Positions 34,830 to 44,274 are shown, counted from the first letter of the stretch. The stretch is DNA of 64,000 nt from Faecalibacterium sp. I4-1-79 (GCF_023347235.1 NZ_CP094467.1:2666001-2730000), one strand, 5' to 3'. Notes: generated by a model from the letters alone, not told the origin. Made by a program: numbers and translations.

Positions 34830-35711
34830 TCAGACCTTCTCGATGGTAAAGCTCCACTCGCTGGTCATGGCCTCGTCCGGCTCCAGAACCTCGTGCTTGC
34901 CTTCCTCGTTCACGCTGTTGGCCCAGCCGTTCCAAGGCTCCATGCAGACAAAGCTCTCGGCATCCTGCTGCCACAGCACACCGTTTTCAAAGGTCTCGTC
35001 AGCGTCCACGGTCACCTTGTGGCCGTTGCCCTTGTCGGTAAAGGTCATGGGGAACTGCACACCGGTCAGCAGACGGATGGTGTTGTCTGCACCCTCCTTG
35101 CGGGTGAGGGTGATCTTTTCCGGGGCGGCAGGCTGCTCGCCCTTGGCGTTCTCAGAGCAGGTGGCGCACTTGATGTCAAACTCCACATTCTCCAACTTGG
35201 AGGCGGTAAAGTAGGGGTGGTAGCCAAAGCTGAAGGGCATATCGGTGTTGCCCTCGTTGATAACGGTCAGGCTGACCAGTGCCTTGTTGCCCTCCAGATT
35301 ATAGTTGAGCAGCAGAGTGAAATCGAAGGGATAGAGGAACTTGGTCAGCGGGGTGGACTCCAGTGCCAGCGTCACGCCGTCCGGGCCAACGCTGTCCACT
35401 TCCCATGCGCACAGGTCGGCAAAGCCGTGGGTCTCCATGGGGTAAGCCTTGCCGTCAAAGATGTGCACGCCGTTATCCGGGTTGCCGCAGCTGGGGAACA
35501 GCACCGGCACGCCAAAGCGGGGACGGTTGCACTCGGAGAAATTGGGGCGGCGGGTCCAGACGAACTCTTCACCGTCCAGCGTAAAGCTGGTGATCATACC
35601 GCCGCGCTCCGGGGTGATGGTGAGGGCGGTCTTTGCCTCGGGGTCGGTGATGACGTACTGCTCGTAGCAGGCGCCGTTCTCGGTGATGTACCGGGTGGTG
35701 ATCTGATTCAT
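34830..35711 (-). CDS. Aldose 1-epimerase family protein
   Basis: The 293-residue protein has the galactose mutarotase-like fold: ERGGMITSFTLDGEEFVW, RPRFGVPVLFPSCG, the catalytic histidine in ETHGFADLCAW, and MPFSFGYHPYF. It probably interconverts sugar anomers or a phosphosugar (YeaD-like). The ATG at 35711 has AGGAGG upstream; the frame continues further but without coding character. It sits downstream of the hexuronate genes, which suggests a role in sugar entry to that route (inference). Confidence 0.9.
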   Translation of the reverse strand: MNQITTRYITENGACYEQYVITDPEAKTALTITPERGGMITSFTLDGEEFVWTRRPNFSECNRPRFGVPVLFPSCGNPDNGVHIFDGKAYPMETHGFADLCAWEVDSVGPDGVTLALESTPLTKFLYPFDFTLLLNYNLEGNKALVSLTVINEGNTDMPFSFGYHPYFTASKLENVEFDIKCATCSENAKGEQPAAPEKITLTRKEGADNTIRLLTGVQFPMTFTDKGNGHKVTVDADETFENGVLWQQDAESFVCMEPWNGWANSVNEEGKHEVLEPDEAMTSEWSFTIEKV

Positions 35712-35754
35712 AAGTAAAAGCCTCCTATTATTGCCGCCGGGTCGCCCCGGCGGG

Positions 35755-35907
35755 TCATTCCTTGTGCTCGGTCTGCCGTGCATCCAGCTTTTTGAAGTAG
35801 TAATCAATGCCGTAGCGGATAAAATACTTGATCAGCCGCACCGCACCGTAGAGCAGCGCTGCATAGATCAGCAGAGAAAACAATACTGCGCCATTTGCAC
35901 CAATCAT
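35755..35907 (-). CDS. Small membrane protein, unrecognised
   Basis: The 50-residue product MIGANGAVLFSLLIYAALLYGAVRLIKYF... has one membrane helix (about 7-27) and a basic tail. AAGGAAG precedes the ATG at 35907. It lies between uxaA and the aldose epimerase gene. No family is recognised. Confidence 0.55.
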   Translation of the reverse strand: MIGANGAVLFSLLIYAALLYGAVRLIKYFIRYGIDYYFKKLDARQTEHKE

Positions 35908-35937
35908 ATAAAACACTTCCTTTCCGTTTTCATGCAC

Positions 35938-35986
35938 AAAAAGGCCGCCGTACCGCTTTTTGCCGTACAGCAGCCCTTTTTTTCAG
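35938..35986 (-). terminator. Probable terminator after uxaA
   Basis: AAAAAGGGCTGCTGTACGGC and a GTACGGCGGCC-TTTTT arm form an imperfect hairpin with a T run on the minus strand. Confidence 0.6.
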
Positions 35987-37477
35987 TTACAGAACCACGC
36001 CGTCCTTGAAGATGGAGATCTCGCGGAAGCCGTGCTTTTCCGCCTTGGTCTGCTCGCCGCTGGCCACGCGGATGACCAGATCCAGCAGATCCTTTGCAGC
36101 CTCGTCGATGGTCTTTTCACCATCCGCGATGACACCGGTGTTGAAATCGATCCAGCCGCCCTTCTTCTCTGCCAGCGGGGTGTTGGTGGAGATCTTCAGG
36201 GTGGGAGCCGGAGCGGAGAACGGGGTGCCGCGGCCGGTGGAGAACAAGATCAGGTGTGCGCCTGCTGCCGTCATGGCGGTGGCAGAGACCAGATCATTGC
36301 CCGGGCCGTACAGCATATTCAGACCCTTGGTCACCACGGGGTCGCCGTAGCCGATGACGTCCATGATGGGAGCAGTACCGCCCTTCTGCACGCAGCCGCA
36401 GCTCTTATCCTCCAGCGTAGTGATGCCGCCGGCCTTGTTGCCCGGAGAGGGATTATCGTACACCACCTCGTTGTGGCTGATGAAGTAATCCTTGAAGCCG
36501 TTGATCATGTGCTCGGCCTTGACGAACACTTCCTTATTGATGCAGCGGTCCATCAGGAAGCCCTCTGCACCGAACATCTCGGGCACCTCGGTCAGCACGG
36601 TAGAGCCGCCGCGCTGGCCCATCATGTCGGAGAAGCGGCCAATGGTGGGGTTGGCGGTGATGCCGGACAGGCCGTCCGAGCCGCCGCACTTCATGCCCAC
36701 CACCAGCTCAGACACGGGGATGGGCTGGCGCTTGAACTGCCCGGCGTAGGCAGCCAGCTCCTTCAGGATATCACGGGCGGCGGCAAACTCGTCCTCCACG
36801 TCCTGACAGGTCAGGAATTTGACGCGGTCGTGGTCGTACTCGCCCAGCTCCTCCACGAACTGATCGTGCTGCAGGTTCTCGCAGCCCAGATGCAGCACCA
36901 GAACGGCGGCGGCATTGGGGTGGCGCACCAGCGCAGCCAGCAGCTTGCGGGTCTGTGCGTGGTCGTGACCGGTCTGGCTGCAGCCGAAGGGATGGGTGAA
37001 GGTGTACAGACCCTCGATGGAGCCGGTGACCAGATCCTGATTGTCGGCTACCATCTTCTTGGCGATATCGTTCACACAGCCCACGGTGGGGATGATCCAG
37101 ATCTCGTTGCGGATGGCGGCGCGGCCATCCTTGCGGCGGAAGCCCATAAAGGTCTCCGGCTCGACCTTAGGCAGCGGAGCCAGATCCGGGGCGGGGTTAT
37201 AGCTGTACTCCACCTCGCCGGACAGGTTGGTGTGCACGTTATGGGTGTGCATCCAGGTACCGGGGGCGGCGTCTGCGGTGGCGTGACCGATGGGGAAGCC
37301 GTACTTGATGACGTTCTCGCCGTTCTTAATGGGCTTGACTGCCATCTTGTGACCCTGCGGGATATCCTCCAGTGCGGTGACGGCAAGGCCGTCCACCTCC
37401 ACCAGCGTGCCCTTGGCAATGGGGTGCAGGGCAACGACCACATTGTCGATGGGGCTGATATGAATTGCCTGCGGCAT
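35987..37477 (-). CDS. uxaA: Altronate dehydratase
   Basis: The 496-residue enzyme dehydrates D-altronate to 2-keto-3-deoxygluconate in galacturonate breakdown. The N-terminal SAF domain (about 1-95: ALHPIAKGTLVEVDGLAVTALEDIPQGHKMAVKPI) is joined to the UxaA body, with cysteines in PFGCSQTGHDHAQT, GMKCGGSDGLSG and DKSCGCVQKGG likely holding an iron cofactor. The ATG at 37477 is preceded by AAGGAGAAC. It follows uxaB in a minus-strand operon. Confidence 0.95.
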   Translation of the reverse strand: MPQAIHISPIDNVVVALHPIAKGTLVEVDGLAVTALEDIPQGHKMAVKPIKNGENVIKYGFPIGHATADAAPGTWMHTHNVHTNLSGEVEYSYNPAPDLAPLPKVEPETFMGFRRKDGRAAIRNEIWIIPTVGCVNDIAKKMVADNQDLVTGSIEGLYTFTHPFGCSQTGHDHAQTRKLLAALVRHPNAAAVLVLHLGCENLQHDQFVEELGEYDHDRVKFLTCQDVEDEFAAARDILKELAAYAGQFKRQPIPVSELVVGMKCGGSDGLSGITANPTIGRFSDMMGQRGGSTVLTEVPEMFGAEGFLMDRCINKEVFVKAEHMINGFKDYFISHNEVVYDNPSPGNKAGGITTLEDKSCGCVQKGGTAPIMDVIGYGDPVVTKGLNMLYGPGNDLVSATAMTAAGAHLILFSTGRGTPFSAPAPTLKISTNTPLAEKKGGWIDFNTGVIADGEKTIDEAAKDLLDLVIRVASGEQTKAEKHGFREISIFKDGVVL

Positions 37478-37502
37478 AGTTGTTCTCCTTATCGTATCGC
37501 AC

Positions 37503-37536
37503 AAAAGGGCTGCTGCCCAAAGCAGCAGCCCTTTGT
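37503..37536. terminator. Hairpin between uxaB and uxaA
   Basis: AAAGGGCTGCTG-CCCAA-AGCAGCAGCCCTTT is a 12-bp hairpin with flanking T/A runs. It would attenuate or process the uxaB-uxaA transcript. Confidence 0.75.
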
Positions 37537-37561
37537 TGTGCGGGTAGGTTGATTTTTCAGC

Positions 37562-39076
37562 TTACAGGCAGCTCTTGTAAGCAGCCTCGGCACCCTGCGT
37601 GCGGATCATTTCCAGATCTGCCAGCACAGCGGCTTCCAGACCCTCGATCTTGGTCAGATCCTGATCCCACATCTGGGTGTTGGTCAGCACAGCGTGCACC
37701 AGCTGCGCAGCGGTGTCGTCCTTGTGTGCATAGTAGAAGTCCAGAGCCCATGCGTCGTCCTGGATCTTGTAGGTGTTGCCTGCGGGGCGCTTGCAGATCA
37801 GACCGTCAGCGGTGCGCTCCTGAATATCGTTGGAGTAGAAGGCGATGTAAGCTGCCAGAGACATGGTCAGGCACTTGGGCAGCTGCTTCTGCTCCTCGAT
37901 GTAAGCGAGGAAGGAAGGCATGTTGCGAGCCTTCCACTTGGAGGTGGAGTTCAGAGAGATGCTCATCAGCTCGTGGTTGACGAAGGGGTTGTTGAAGCGA
38001 TCCTCAACAGCAGAGGCAAAGTCCTCCAGATCCTTCTTGTCCAGCGGCAGGGTGGGGATGATCTCCTCGTGCAGCATCTTGTTCATAAAGCCGCGCACGG
38101 TGTCGTTGTGCATGCAGTCGCGGACGATATCAAAGCCTGCCAGATAAGCGCCCAGCACAAAGCCGGTGTGTGCGCCGTTCAGGATGCGGACCTTGCGCTT
38201 CTTGTAGGGGGTAACGTCAGGCACGACCATGACGTTGACGCCGGCCTTCTTGAACGGCAGCTTGTCCTCCAGACCTGCGGGGCCCTCGATGACCCACACG
38301 CCGAACACTTCGCCCACGTCCAGAACAGCATCGTGGTAGCCGTTGGCCTCTTCCAGAGCGGCCAGCTCCTGCGGGTCACGGATGCGGCCCGGAACGATGC
38401 GGTCCACCAGAGTGGAGCAGAAGGTGTTGGCAGTGTTCATCCAGTCGATGAAGGCGGGCTCCAGATCCCAATCCTTAGCATAGTTGTTGCAGCACTTCTG
38501 CAGCTCCTTGCCGTTGTTGTCGATCAGCTCGCAGCTCAGGATGACCAGACCCTTATCGGCAGCGCCGTTGAAAGCCTTGTAGCGCTCGAACAGCACACGG
38601 GTCAGCTTTGCGGGGAAGCTGTTGGGGGGAACCTGATCGAACTGGCTGTCGCCCTTGGTGTAGGCAATGCCGGCCTCAGTGGTGTTGGATACAACAGTTT
38701 CCAGATCCTCAGAGCGAGCCAGAGCCAGAACCTCGTCCCACTTGCCATCGATGTAGGGGCACACGCAGTCGGACACGCAGGAGATCACCCGCTTTGCGTC
38801 CACCTTCTGGCCCTTTTCGCTGCCGCGCAGGTACAGGGTGTACAGACCCTCCTGCTCGTTGATCCAGTCTGCCATCTGGGGGAAGTTGCCGATGGGCTGC
38901 ACCAGCTTGACCTTGCCGTTATAGCCGGCCTTCTCGTTTGCAATATCGTAGAAATAGTCCACGAAAGCACGCAGGAAGTTGCCCTCGCCGAACTGCATCA
39001 CCTTAACGGGAGCATCCTTCAGGATGTAGCCGTTGTAGCCAGTGCCTTCCAGAACCTTGTAGTTCAAAGTTTCCAT
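37562..39076 (-). CDS. uxaB: Tagaturonate reductase (altronate oxidoreductase)
   Basis: The 504-residue protein is a long-chain mannitol-dehydrogenase-type NAD(H) enzyme: QFGEGNFLRAFVDYFYD (nucleotide site), SNTTEAGI, PNSFPAKLT, then KVRILNGAHTGFVL, the catalytic-type lysine/asparagine/histidine block. It reduces tagaturonate (from UxaC) to altronate (for UxaA). The ATG at 39076 has AAGGAG upstream. Its promoter carries a TTGTATACAA palindrome. Confidence 0.95.
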   Translation of the reverse strand: METLNYKVLEGTGYNGYILKDAPVKVMQFGEGNFLRAFVDYFYDIANEKAGYNGKVKLVQPIGNFPQMADWINEQEGLYTLYLRGSEKGQKVDAKRVISCVSDCVCPYIDGKWDEVLALARSEDLETVVSNTTEAGIAYTKGDSQFDQVPPNSFPAKLTRVLFERYKAFNGAADKGLVILSCELIDNNGKELQKCCNNYAKDWDLEPAFIDWMNTANTFCSTLVDRIVPGRIRDPQELAALEEANGYHDAVLDVGEVFGVWVIEGPAGLEDKLPFKKAGVNVMVVPDVTPYKKRKVRILNGAHTGFVLGAYLAGFDIVRDCMHNDTVRGFMNKMLHEEIIPTLPLDKKDLEDFASAVEDRFNNPFVNHELMSISLNSTSKWKARNMPSFLAYIEEQKQLPKCLTMSLAAYIAFYSNDIQERTADGLICKRPAGNTYKIQDDAWALDFYYAHKDDTAAQLVHAVLTNTQMWDQDLTKIEGLEAAVLADLEMIRTQGAEAAYKSCL

Positions 39077-39145
39077 CTTATTGATCTCCTTTATAAACTT
39101 GCTTTGCATGGCAGGCTCTCGTTTTCCCTGCCATCTTCTGCTCCT

Positions 39146-39175
39146 ATTTTATGCTGTTGTATACAAAGAAGTCAA
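39146..39175 (-). promoter_or_regulatory. uxaB promoter with operator in the spacer
   Basis: On the minus strand TTGACT (plus 39170-39175) and TAAAAT (plus 39146-39151) have an 18-base spacer. Inside the spacer is the palindrome TTGTATACAA (39157-39166). A repressor bound there would block uxaBA. Confidence 0.75.
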
Positions 39176-39270
39176 GTGTTTTGTGCAATGTTTTTAGTCC
39201 AAAAATGGCCATTCAGCGCATTTCCAGCGGTTTATACAATTCTGAGGGTGAAATTTTGGCAGTTTTTCAG

Positions 39271-39299
39271 TTGTATACATCGGCGTTTTCCGGTATACT
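39271..39299 (+). promoter_or_regulatory. uxaC promoter with operator over the -35 box
   Basis: TTGTAT (39271-39276) and TATACT (39294-39299) have a 17-base spacer. The -35 box is part of TTGTATACAT (39271-39280), nearly the same palindrome as in the divergent uxaB promoter. Common control by a GntR-type (UxuR/ExuR-like) repressor is likely. Confidence 0.75.
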
Positions 39300-39396
39300 A
39301 AGAATAAGGCAGCCTGCCCGTCCAAAGCAGGTGCATTTCATGCCCGTTTTTGTCTAAATTTTAACAAACTCATCAGAGAAAAGGAGTTAAAATCCC

Positions 39397-40830
39397 ATGA
39401 AAGCATTTATGGATAAGGACTTCATGCTCCAGTCTGCTACCGCACGGCATCTGTATCACGACTATGCAGCTGCTATGCCCATCTGCGACTATCACTGCCA
39501 CATTCCTCCCCGCGAGATCTACGAGAACCGCCGCTTTGAGAACATCACTCAGGTGTGGCTGGGCGGCCGCAACCCGGACGGCAGCTACTTCGGCGATCAT
39601 TATAAGTGGCGCGTGATGCGTTCCAACGGCGTGCCCGAGGAGTACATCACCGGTGACAAGCCCGACCGCGAGCGCTTCCAGAAGTTTGCCGAGGCTCTGC
39701 CCATGGCCATTGGCAACCCCATGTACCACTGGACCAATCTGGAGCTGCACGTTTTCTTCGGCTACGACGGCGTGCTGAACGGCGACACCGCTGAGGAAGT
39801 GTGGAACCTGTGCAACGACAAGCTGCAGCACGATCCCAAGCTGACCGTCCGCGGCCTGATCGAGCAGAGCAACGTGGCCTTCATCGGCACCACCGATGAC
39901 CCCATCGATGACCTGTACTGGCACAAGAAGATCAAGGAAGATCCCACCATCAAGTTCACCGTGGCTCCTTCCTTCCGTCCTGACAAGGCCGTCAACATCA
40001 GCAAGCCCGGCTTTGCTGAGTACATGGGCAAGCTGGCTGCCGTTGTGGGCAAGGAAAAGCTGGCCTGCATCGACTGCGTGACCGATGCCCTGACCAAGCG
40101 CATCGAGTTCTTTGCCGAGATGGGCTGCCGCGCTTCTGACCACGGTCTGGACTACGTTCCCTACCGTGAGGCAACCAAGGACGAGGTGAACGCCATCTAC
40201 CAGAAGGTGATGAACGGCGAGAGCTGCACCGTGGAAGAGGCCGAGAAGTACCAGACCTACATCCTGATCCATCTGGGCAAGCAGTACCATCGTCTGGGCA
40301 TTGCCATGCAGTTCCACTACAACTGCCTGCGCGGCATGAACCGCAAGATGAACAGCCTGCTGGGCCCCGACACCGGCTTTGACATGATCAACACCGCCAC
40401 CTGCGGCGGCCAGATCGCACAGCTGCTCAGCGCCCTGAACGACACCGATGAGTGCCCCAAGACCATCATTTACAGCCTGAACCCCGCCGACGATGCACAG
40501 ATCGGCACCATTCTGGGCTGCTTCCAGAACAGCGAGATTCCGGGCAAGATCCAGCACGGCTCCGCATGGTGGTTCAATGACCACAAGATCGGCATGGAGG
40601 ATCAGATGATCCGTCTGGCAAGCCTTGGCCTGCTGGGCAACTTTGTGGGTATGCTGACCGACAGCCGCAGCTTCCTGAGCTACACCCGCCACGATTACTT
40701 CCGCCGCATCCTGTGCAACATCATCGGCCAGTGGGTCGAGGACGGCGAGTATCCCAACGACGAGAAGGCTCTGGAGAAGATCGTCAAGGGCATCTGCTTC
40801 GACAACGCAAAGCGTTACTTCAACCTGTAA
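39397..40830 (+). CDS. uxaC: Uronate isomerase
   Basis: The 477-residue amidohydrolase-fold enzyme converts galacturonate to tagaturonate and glucuronate to fructuronate. The metal motif CDYHCHIPPREI is near residue 35. KFTVAPSFRPDKAVNI, LGKQYHRLGIAMQFHYNCLRGMN and GMLTDSRSFLSYTRHDYFRRILCNIIG are family blocks. AAAGGAG precedes the ATG. It is divergent from uxaB-uxaA and completes the pathway steps seen here; KDG kinase and aldolase are not in the window. Confidence 0.97.
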   Translation: MKAFMDKDFMLQSATARHLYHDYAAAMPICDYHCHIPPREIYENRRFENITQVWLGGRNPDGSYFGDHYKWRVMRSNGVPEEYITGDKPDRERFQKFAEALPMAIGNPMYHWTNLELHVFFGYDGVLNGDTAEEVWNLCNDKLQHDPKLTVRGLIEQSNVAFIGTTDDPIDDLYWHKKIKEDPTIKFTVAPSFRPDKAVNISKPGFAEYMGKLAAVVGKEKLACIDCVTDALTKRIEFFAEMGCRASDHGLDYVPYREATKDEVNAIYQKVMNGESCTVEEAEKYQTYILIHLGKQYHRLGIAMQFHYNCLRGMNRKMNSLLGPDTGFDMINTATCGGQIAQLLSALNDTDECPKTIIYSLNPADDAQIGTILGCFQNSEIPGKIQHGSAWWFNDHKIGMEDQMIRLASLGLLGNFVGMLTDSRSFLSYTRHDYFRRILCNIIGQWVEDGEYPNDEKALEKIVKGICFDNAKRYFNL

Positions 40831-40859
40831 GCGCTTTCTCCTTTTCCTGAACTGAATCT

Positions 40860-40905
40860 CCGCGCCGCCCGCAGACAATGCCGTCTGCGGGCGGCGCTTT
40901 GTTTT
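40860..40905 (+). terminator. Terminator after uxaC
   Basis: CGCCGCCCGCAGAC and GTCTGCGGGCGGCG form a perfect 14-bp hairpin followed by CTTTGTTTT. Confidence 0.9.
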
Positions 40906-40997
40906 GCCCTTTTACGTCTAAAATGCACCGGATATGCCTGTTTTTTCACCTTTCATCGGTTGTTTTCCGTCTTTTTCTACAACTTCTCCTTTATCCC

Positions 40998-41026
40998 TTG
41001 ACTTCCCCGTATAAGGAGAGTATATT
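40998..41026 (+). promoter_or_regulatory. Sigma-A promoter of the yitT-type gene
   Basis: TTGACT and TATATT with a 17-base spacer lie about 50 bases before the start at 41077. Confidence 0.8.
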
Positions 41027-41076
41027 TTTGCATGGCATTCAGGCCAAATTACTGTATTTTTTGATGGAGGAAACCC

Positions 41077-41961
41077 ATGAATGGTTTAAAAGAAGCCTTC
41101 AGCCGCGAAAATCTGCTGAAGAATCTAAATTTCTTTGCCCTGCTGAACCTCGGCCTTGTGCTTACGGCAGTGGGCATCGTATATTTTAAAAATCCCAACC
41201 ACTTCGCCTTCGGCGGCACCTCCGGCCTGTCCATCCTGCTGGCAGACCTGTTCCCCCACATCAATGTGGGCGGCTTTATGTGGATCATCAACCTGGTGCT
41301 GGTGGTGCTGGGCTTTCTCTTTTTGGGCATCAAATGCATGGGCTGGACGATCTACTCTTCCTTTGCACTCTCCTTTTTCGTGTCCTGCTGCGAGTGGCTG
41401 TACCCCTCCGGCGTGTCCCTGAGCGGCGATGCCATGCTGGATCTGGTGTTCGCGGTGTTTTTGCCCGCGCTGGGTGCTGCCATCGTGTTTGATATCGGCG
41501 CTTCCACAGGCGGCACCGACATCGTGGCGCTGATCCTTGCCAAGTACACCTCCATGGAGATCGGCAAGGCGCTGATGGTCAGCGATATCCTCATTGTGCT
41601 GGCCGCCGCCGTACGGTTCGGCATGGGCACCGGCCTGTACTGTATCCTTGGCCTCATTGGCAAATCCTTCGTGGTGGACGGTGCCATTGAAAACATCCGC
41701 CTGCGCAAGGTGTGCACCATTATGACTGCGAACCCGCAGCCCATTCTGGACTTTATCATCCACGACATGAACCGCTCTGCCACTGTGGAAAAGGCCTACG
41801 GTGCCTACACCCACCACGAGCTCAGCGTACTGGTGACCGTGCTGACCCGCCGTCAGGCCTTGCAGCTGCGCAACTTTCTGCGGGAGAACGACCCCCACAG
41901 CTTTATCACCATCGTCAACTCCAGCGAGATCATCGGCAAGGGCTTCCGCTCCTTCAACTAA
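41077..41961 (+). CDS. YitT-family membrane protein
   Basis: The 294-residue protein has about five to six membrane helices (20-200), including the family block FAFGGTSGLSILLADLFPHINVGG and GASTGGTDIVALIL. A soluble DUF2179 domain ends the protein (about 212-290, IMTANPQPILDFIIHDMNRSATVEKAYGAYT..ITIVNSSEIIGKGF). YitT proteins are very common in Firmicutes and act in the membrane, but the substrate is unknown. It is a single-gene unit between terminators and promoters. Confidence 0.93.
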   Translation: MNGLKEAFSRENLLKNLNFFALLNLGLVLTAVGIVYFKNPNHFAFGGTSGLSILLADLFPHINVGGFMWIINLVLVVLGFLFLGIKCMGWTIYSSFALSFFVSCCEWLYPSGVSLSGDAMLDLVFAVFLPALGAAIVFDIGASTGGTDIVALILAKYTSMEIGKALMVSDILIVLAAAVRFGMGTGLYCILGLIGKSFVVDGAIENIRLRKVCTIMTANPQPILDFIIHDMNRSATVEKAYGAYTHHELSVLVTVLTRRQALQLRNFLRENDPHSFITIVNSSEIIGKGFRSFN

Positions 41962-42063
41962 GACCGCTTCGTATCCTTTTTTCATCCATTTTTCGCTAAA
42001 GGCTTCCCCCGACCGGGGGAAGTCTTTATTCAGAGGATCGCCCCATGCCACGCAACTCCGTAC

Positions 42064-42092
42064 TTGAAGAAAAACGCAAAATAGTGTATTAT
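42064..42092 (+). promoter_or_regulatory. Sigma-A promoter of glnS
   Basis: TTGAAG and TATTAT with a 17-base spacer lie about 50 bases before glnS; an AGGGGGAAC ribosome site follows. Confidence 0.65.
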
Positions 42093-42144
42093 ATAGTATT
42101 ATGAGTAAAAGGGGGCACACTGTGCCCTGACAGGGGGAACCTAT

Positions 42145-43803
42145 ATGGCTGATAAAAACTTTCTGACAGATATCATCGATGCCGACCTTGCCGAGGGCAA
42201 GGTGCAGCAGATCCACACCCGCTTCCCGCCGGAGCCCAACGGCTATCTGCACATCGGCAGCGCCAAGGCCATCTATATCAACTGGTCCATTGCCAACCAG
42301 TACGGCGGCAAATTCAACCTGCGTCTGGACGACACCAACCCCGCCCGCGAAGGTGAGGAGTACGTCAACAGCATCATCGAGGATCTGCACTGGCTGGGTG
42401 CCGACCCCAACGGCGGCATCTTCTACGGCAGCGATTACTTTGACAAGTGCTATGAGTACGCCGAAAAGCTGATCACCGAGGGCAAAGCTTATGTGGATGA
42501 CCTGACCCGCGAGGAAATGCGCGAGTACCGCGGCTCCGATGCCGGCAAGCACTCCCGCCCGTCCCCGTGGCGCGACCGCAGCCCGGAGGAAAACCTCGAC
42601 CTGTTCCGCCGGATGCGTGCCGGTGAGTTCAAGGAGGGCGAAAAGACCCTGCGTGCCAAGATCGATCTGGCAAGCCCCAACATGAATATGCGTGACCCGG
42701 CCATCTACCGCATCAAGTACGCCGAGCATCACCGTCAGGGTAACAAGTGGTGCATCTACCCCATGTACGACTTCGCCCACCCCATTCAGGACGCTATCGA
42801 GGGCATCACCCACAGCATGTGCAGTCTGGAATTCGAGAACCACCGCCCGCTGTACAACTGGGTCATCGAGAACATTTTTGGTGCCGAGTTCCCCAAGCAG
42901 CGCGAGTTTGCCCGCCTGAACATGACCAACACGGTCATGAGCAAGCGCTACCTGCGTGAGCTGGTGGAGATGGGCATCGTGGACGGCTGGGACGATCCCC
43001 GTATGCCTACCCTGTGCGGTCTGCGCCGCCGCGGCTACACCCCCACTTCCATCTTCACCTTTGTACGGGAGGCCGGCATCTCCAAGTCTGACAACCTGAT
43101 CGATATGCGTCAGCTGGAAGCCTGCATCCGCAGCGAGCTGGACCTGACCGCACAGCGCCGCATTGCCGTGCTGGAACCGGTCAAGCTGGTGGTGGACAAC
43201 TACCCTGCCGACAAGACCGAGTACTTTGACGTGGCCAACAACCCCAACCGCGAAGCCAACGATACCACCACCCGCAAGGTAGCCTTTACCCGCGAGCTGT
43301 GGATCGACGCCGAGGACTTTGCCGAGGTGCCGCCTCCCAAGTTCAAGCGCCTGACCGTGGACGGCGAGGTGCGTCTGATGGGTGCCTATATCGTCAAGTG
43401 CACCGGCGTGGACAAGAACGCCGACGGCAGCATTGCTGCCATCCACTGTACCGCCGACCTTGAGACCGGCAACGGCAACCCCGCCGATGGCCGCAAGGTC
43501 AAGGGCACCATCCACTGGGTAAGCGCCGCACACTGCGTGGATGCCGAGGTGCGCCTGTACGACAAACTGTTCACCGAAGCCAACATGAACGGCATTCCCG
43601 AGGGCAGCGACTACAAGGACTACCTGAACCCGGAAAGCGTCACCGTGCGCACCGGCTGCAAGCTGGAAGAAAGCCTGAAGGACGCAAAGCCCGGTGAGAA
43701 GTTCCAGTTCGTGCGCACCGGCTTCTTTACCCCGGACAGCAAGAACCCCGGCGTGTACAACCGGGTGGTCACCCTGCGCGACAGCTTCAAGCCCGCAAAA
43801 TAA
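42145..43803 (+). CDS. glnS: Glutaminyl-tRNA synthetase
   Basis: The 552-residue class I synthetase has the HIGH-type motif RFPPEPNGYLHIGSAKAI, the GlnRS block NLRLDDTNPAREGEEYVNSI and the KMSKS-type MTNTVMSKRYL. C-terminal anticodon-binding beta-barrels (about 335-552) follow. It charges tRNA-Gln directly, so the indirect GatCAB route is not needed for Gln. The length is typical of GlnRS. The FMN-binding gene follows 27 bases later and may be co-transcribed. Confidence 0.96.
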   Translation: MADKNFLTDIIDADLAEGKVQQIHTRFPPEPNGYLHIGSAKAIYINWSIANQYGGKFNLRLDDTNPAREGEEYVNSIIEDLHWLGADPNGGIFYGSDYFDKCYEYAEKLITEGKAYVDDLTREEMREYRGSDAGKHSRPSPWRDRSPEENLDLFRRMRAGEFKEGEKTLRAKIDLASPNMNMRDPAIYRIKYAEHHRQGNKWCIYPMYDFAHPIQDAIEGITHSMCSLEFENHRPLYNWVIENIFGAEFPKQREFARLNMTNTVMSKRYLRELVEMGIVDGWDDPRMPTLCGLRRRGYTPTSIFTFVREAGISKSDNLIDMRQLEACIRSELDLTAQRRIAVLEPVKLVVDNYPADKTEYFDVANNPNREANDTTTRKVAFTRELWIDAEDFAEVPPPKFKRLTVDGEVRLMGAYIVKCTGVDKNADGSIAAIHCTADLETGNGNPADGRKVKGTIHWVSAAHCVDAEVRLYDKLFTEANMNGIPEGSDYKDYLNPESVTVRTGCKLEESLKDAKPGEKFQFVRTGFFTPDSKNPGVYNRVVTLRDSFKPAK

Positions 43804-43830
43804 TCACCCCCAAGGAGAAGATACCATACC

Positions 43831-44220
43831 ATGACCGCAAAAATGACCCGTAATATCCTGCTCATGTTGGCAGCCACCGTGCTGATGGGCATTGTGCTGA
43901 ACCTGTATATCCACAACACCGGCACCGTACCCGCCGCCGACAACGCCGCCCCCCTGACCGATGGCAGCTACACCTCCTCTGCACAGGGTTGCTTGAGCGA
44001 GGTGACCGTCACGGTCACCGTGACCGGCGGCAAGGTGACCGCCGTACAGGTGGACGCCTCTGCTGAGACCCCGGACTTGGGCGGCAAGGCCGCCGAGACG
44101 CTGGCAGCGCAGCTGACACAGACCGGCTCCACCACCGGTGTAGACGCCATCACCGGCTCCACCATGACCAGCGAGGCCATCTTTACCGCCATGGACGCCT
44201 GCCTTGCGCAGGCGCAGTGA
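43831..44220 (+). CDS. Membrane-anchored FMN-binding domain protein
   Basis: The 129-residue protein has an N-terminal anchor (about 8-28: ILLMLAATVLMGIVLNLYI) and an extracytoplasmic FMN_bind domain (about 42-129). VDAITGSTMTSEAIFTAM resembles the S/TGAT-type site where FMN is attached covalently to Thr by ApbE. Such proteins pass electrons in extracytoplasmic redox chains. The gene order after glnS suggests nothing more specific. A strong terminator follows. Confidence 0.88.
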   Translation: MTAKMTRNILLMLAATVLMGIVLNLYIHNTGTVPAADNAAPLTDGSYTSSAQGCLSEVTVTVTVTGGKVTAVQVDASAETPDLGGKAAETLAAQLTQTGSTTGVDAITGSTMTSEAIFTAMDACLAQAQ

Positions 44221-44240
44221 TGCTGTAAACCACAAGAACA

Positions 44241-44274
44241 AAAACTGCCGCACAGTTGTGCGGCAGTTTTTTGT
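44241..44274 (+). terminator. Terminator after the FMN-binding gene
   Basis: AAAACTGCCGCACA and TGTGCGGCAGTTTT form a 14-bp hairpin with a T run. Confidence 0.92.
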
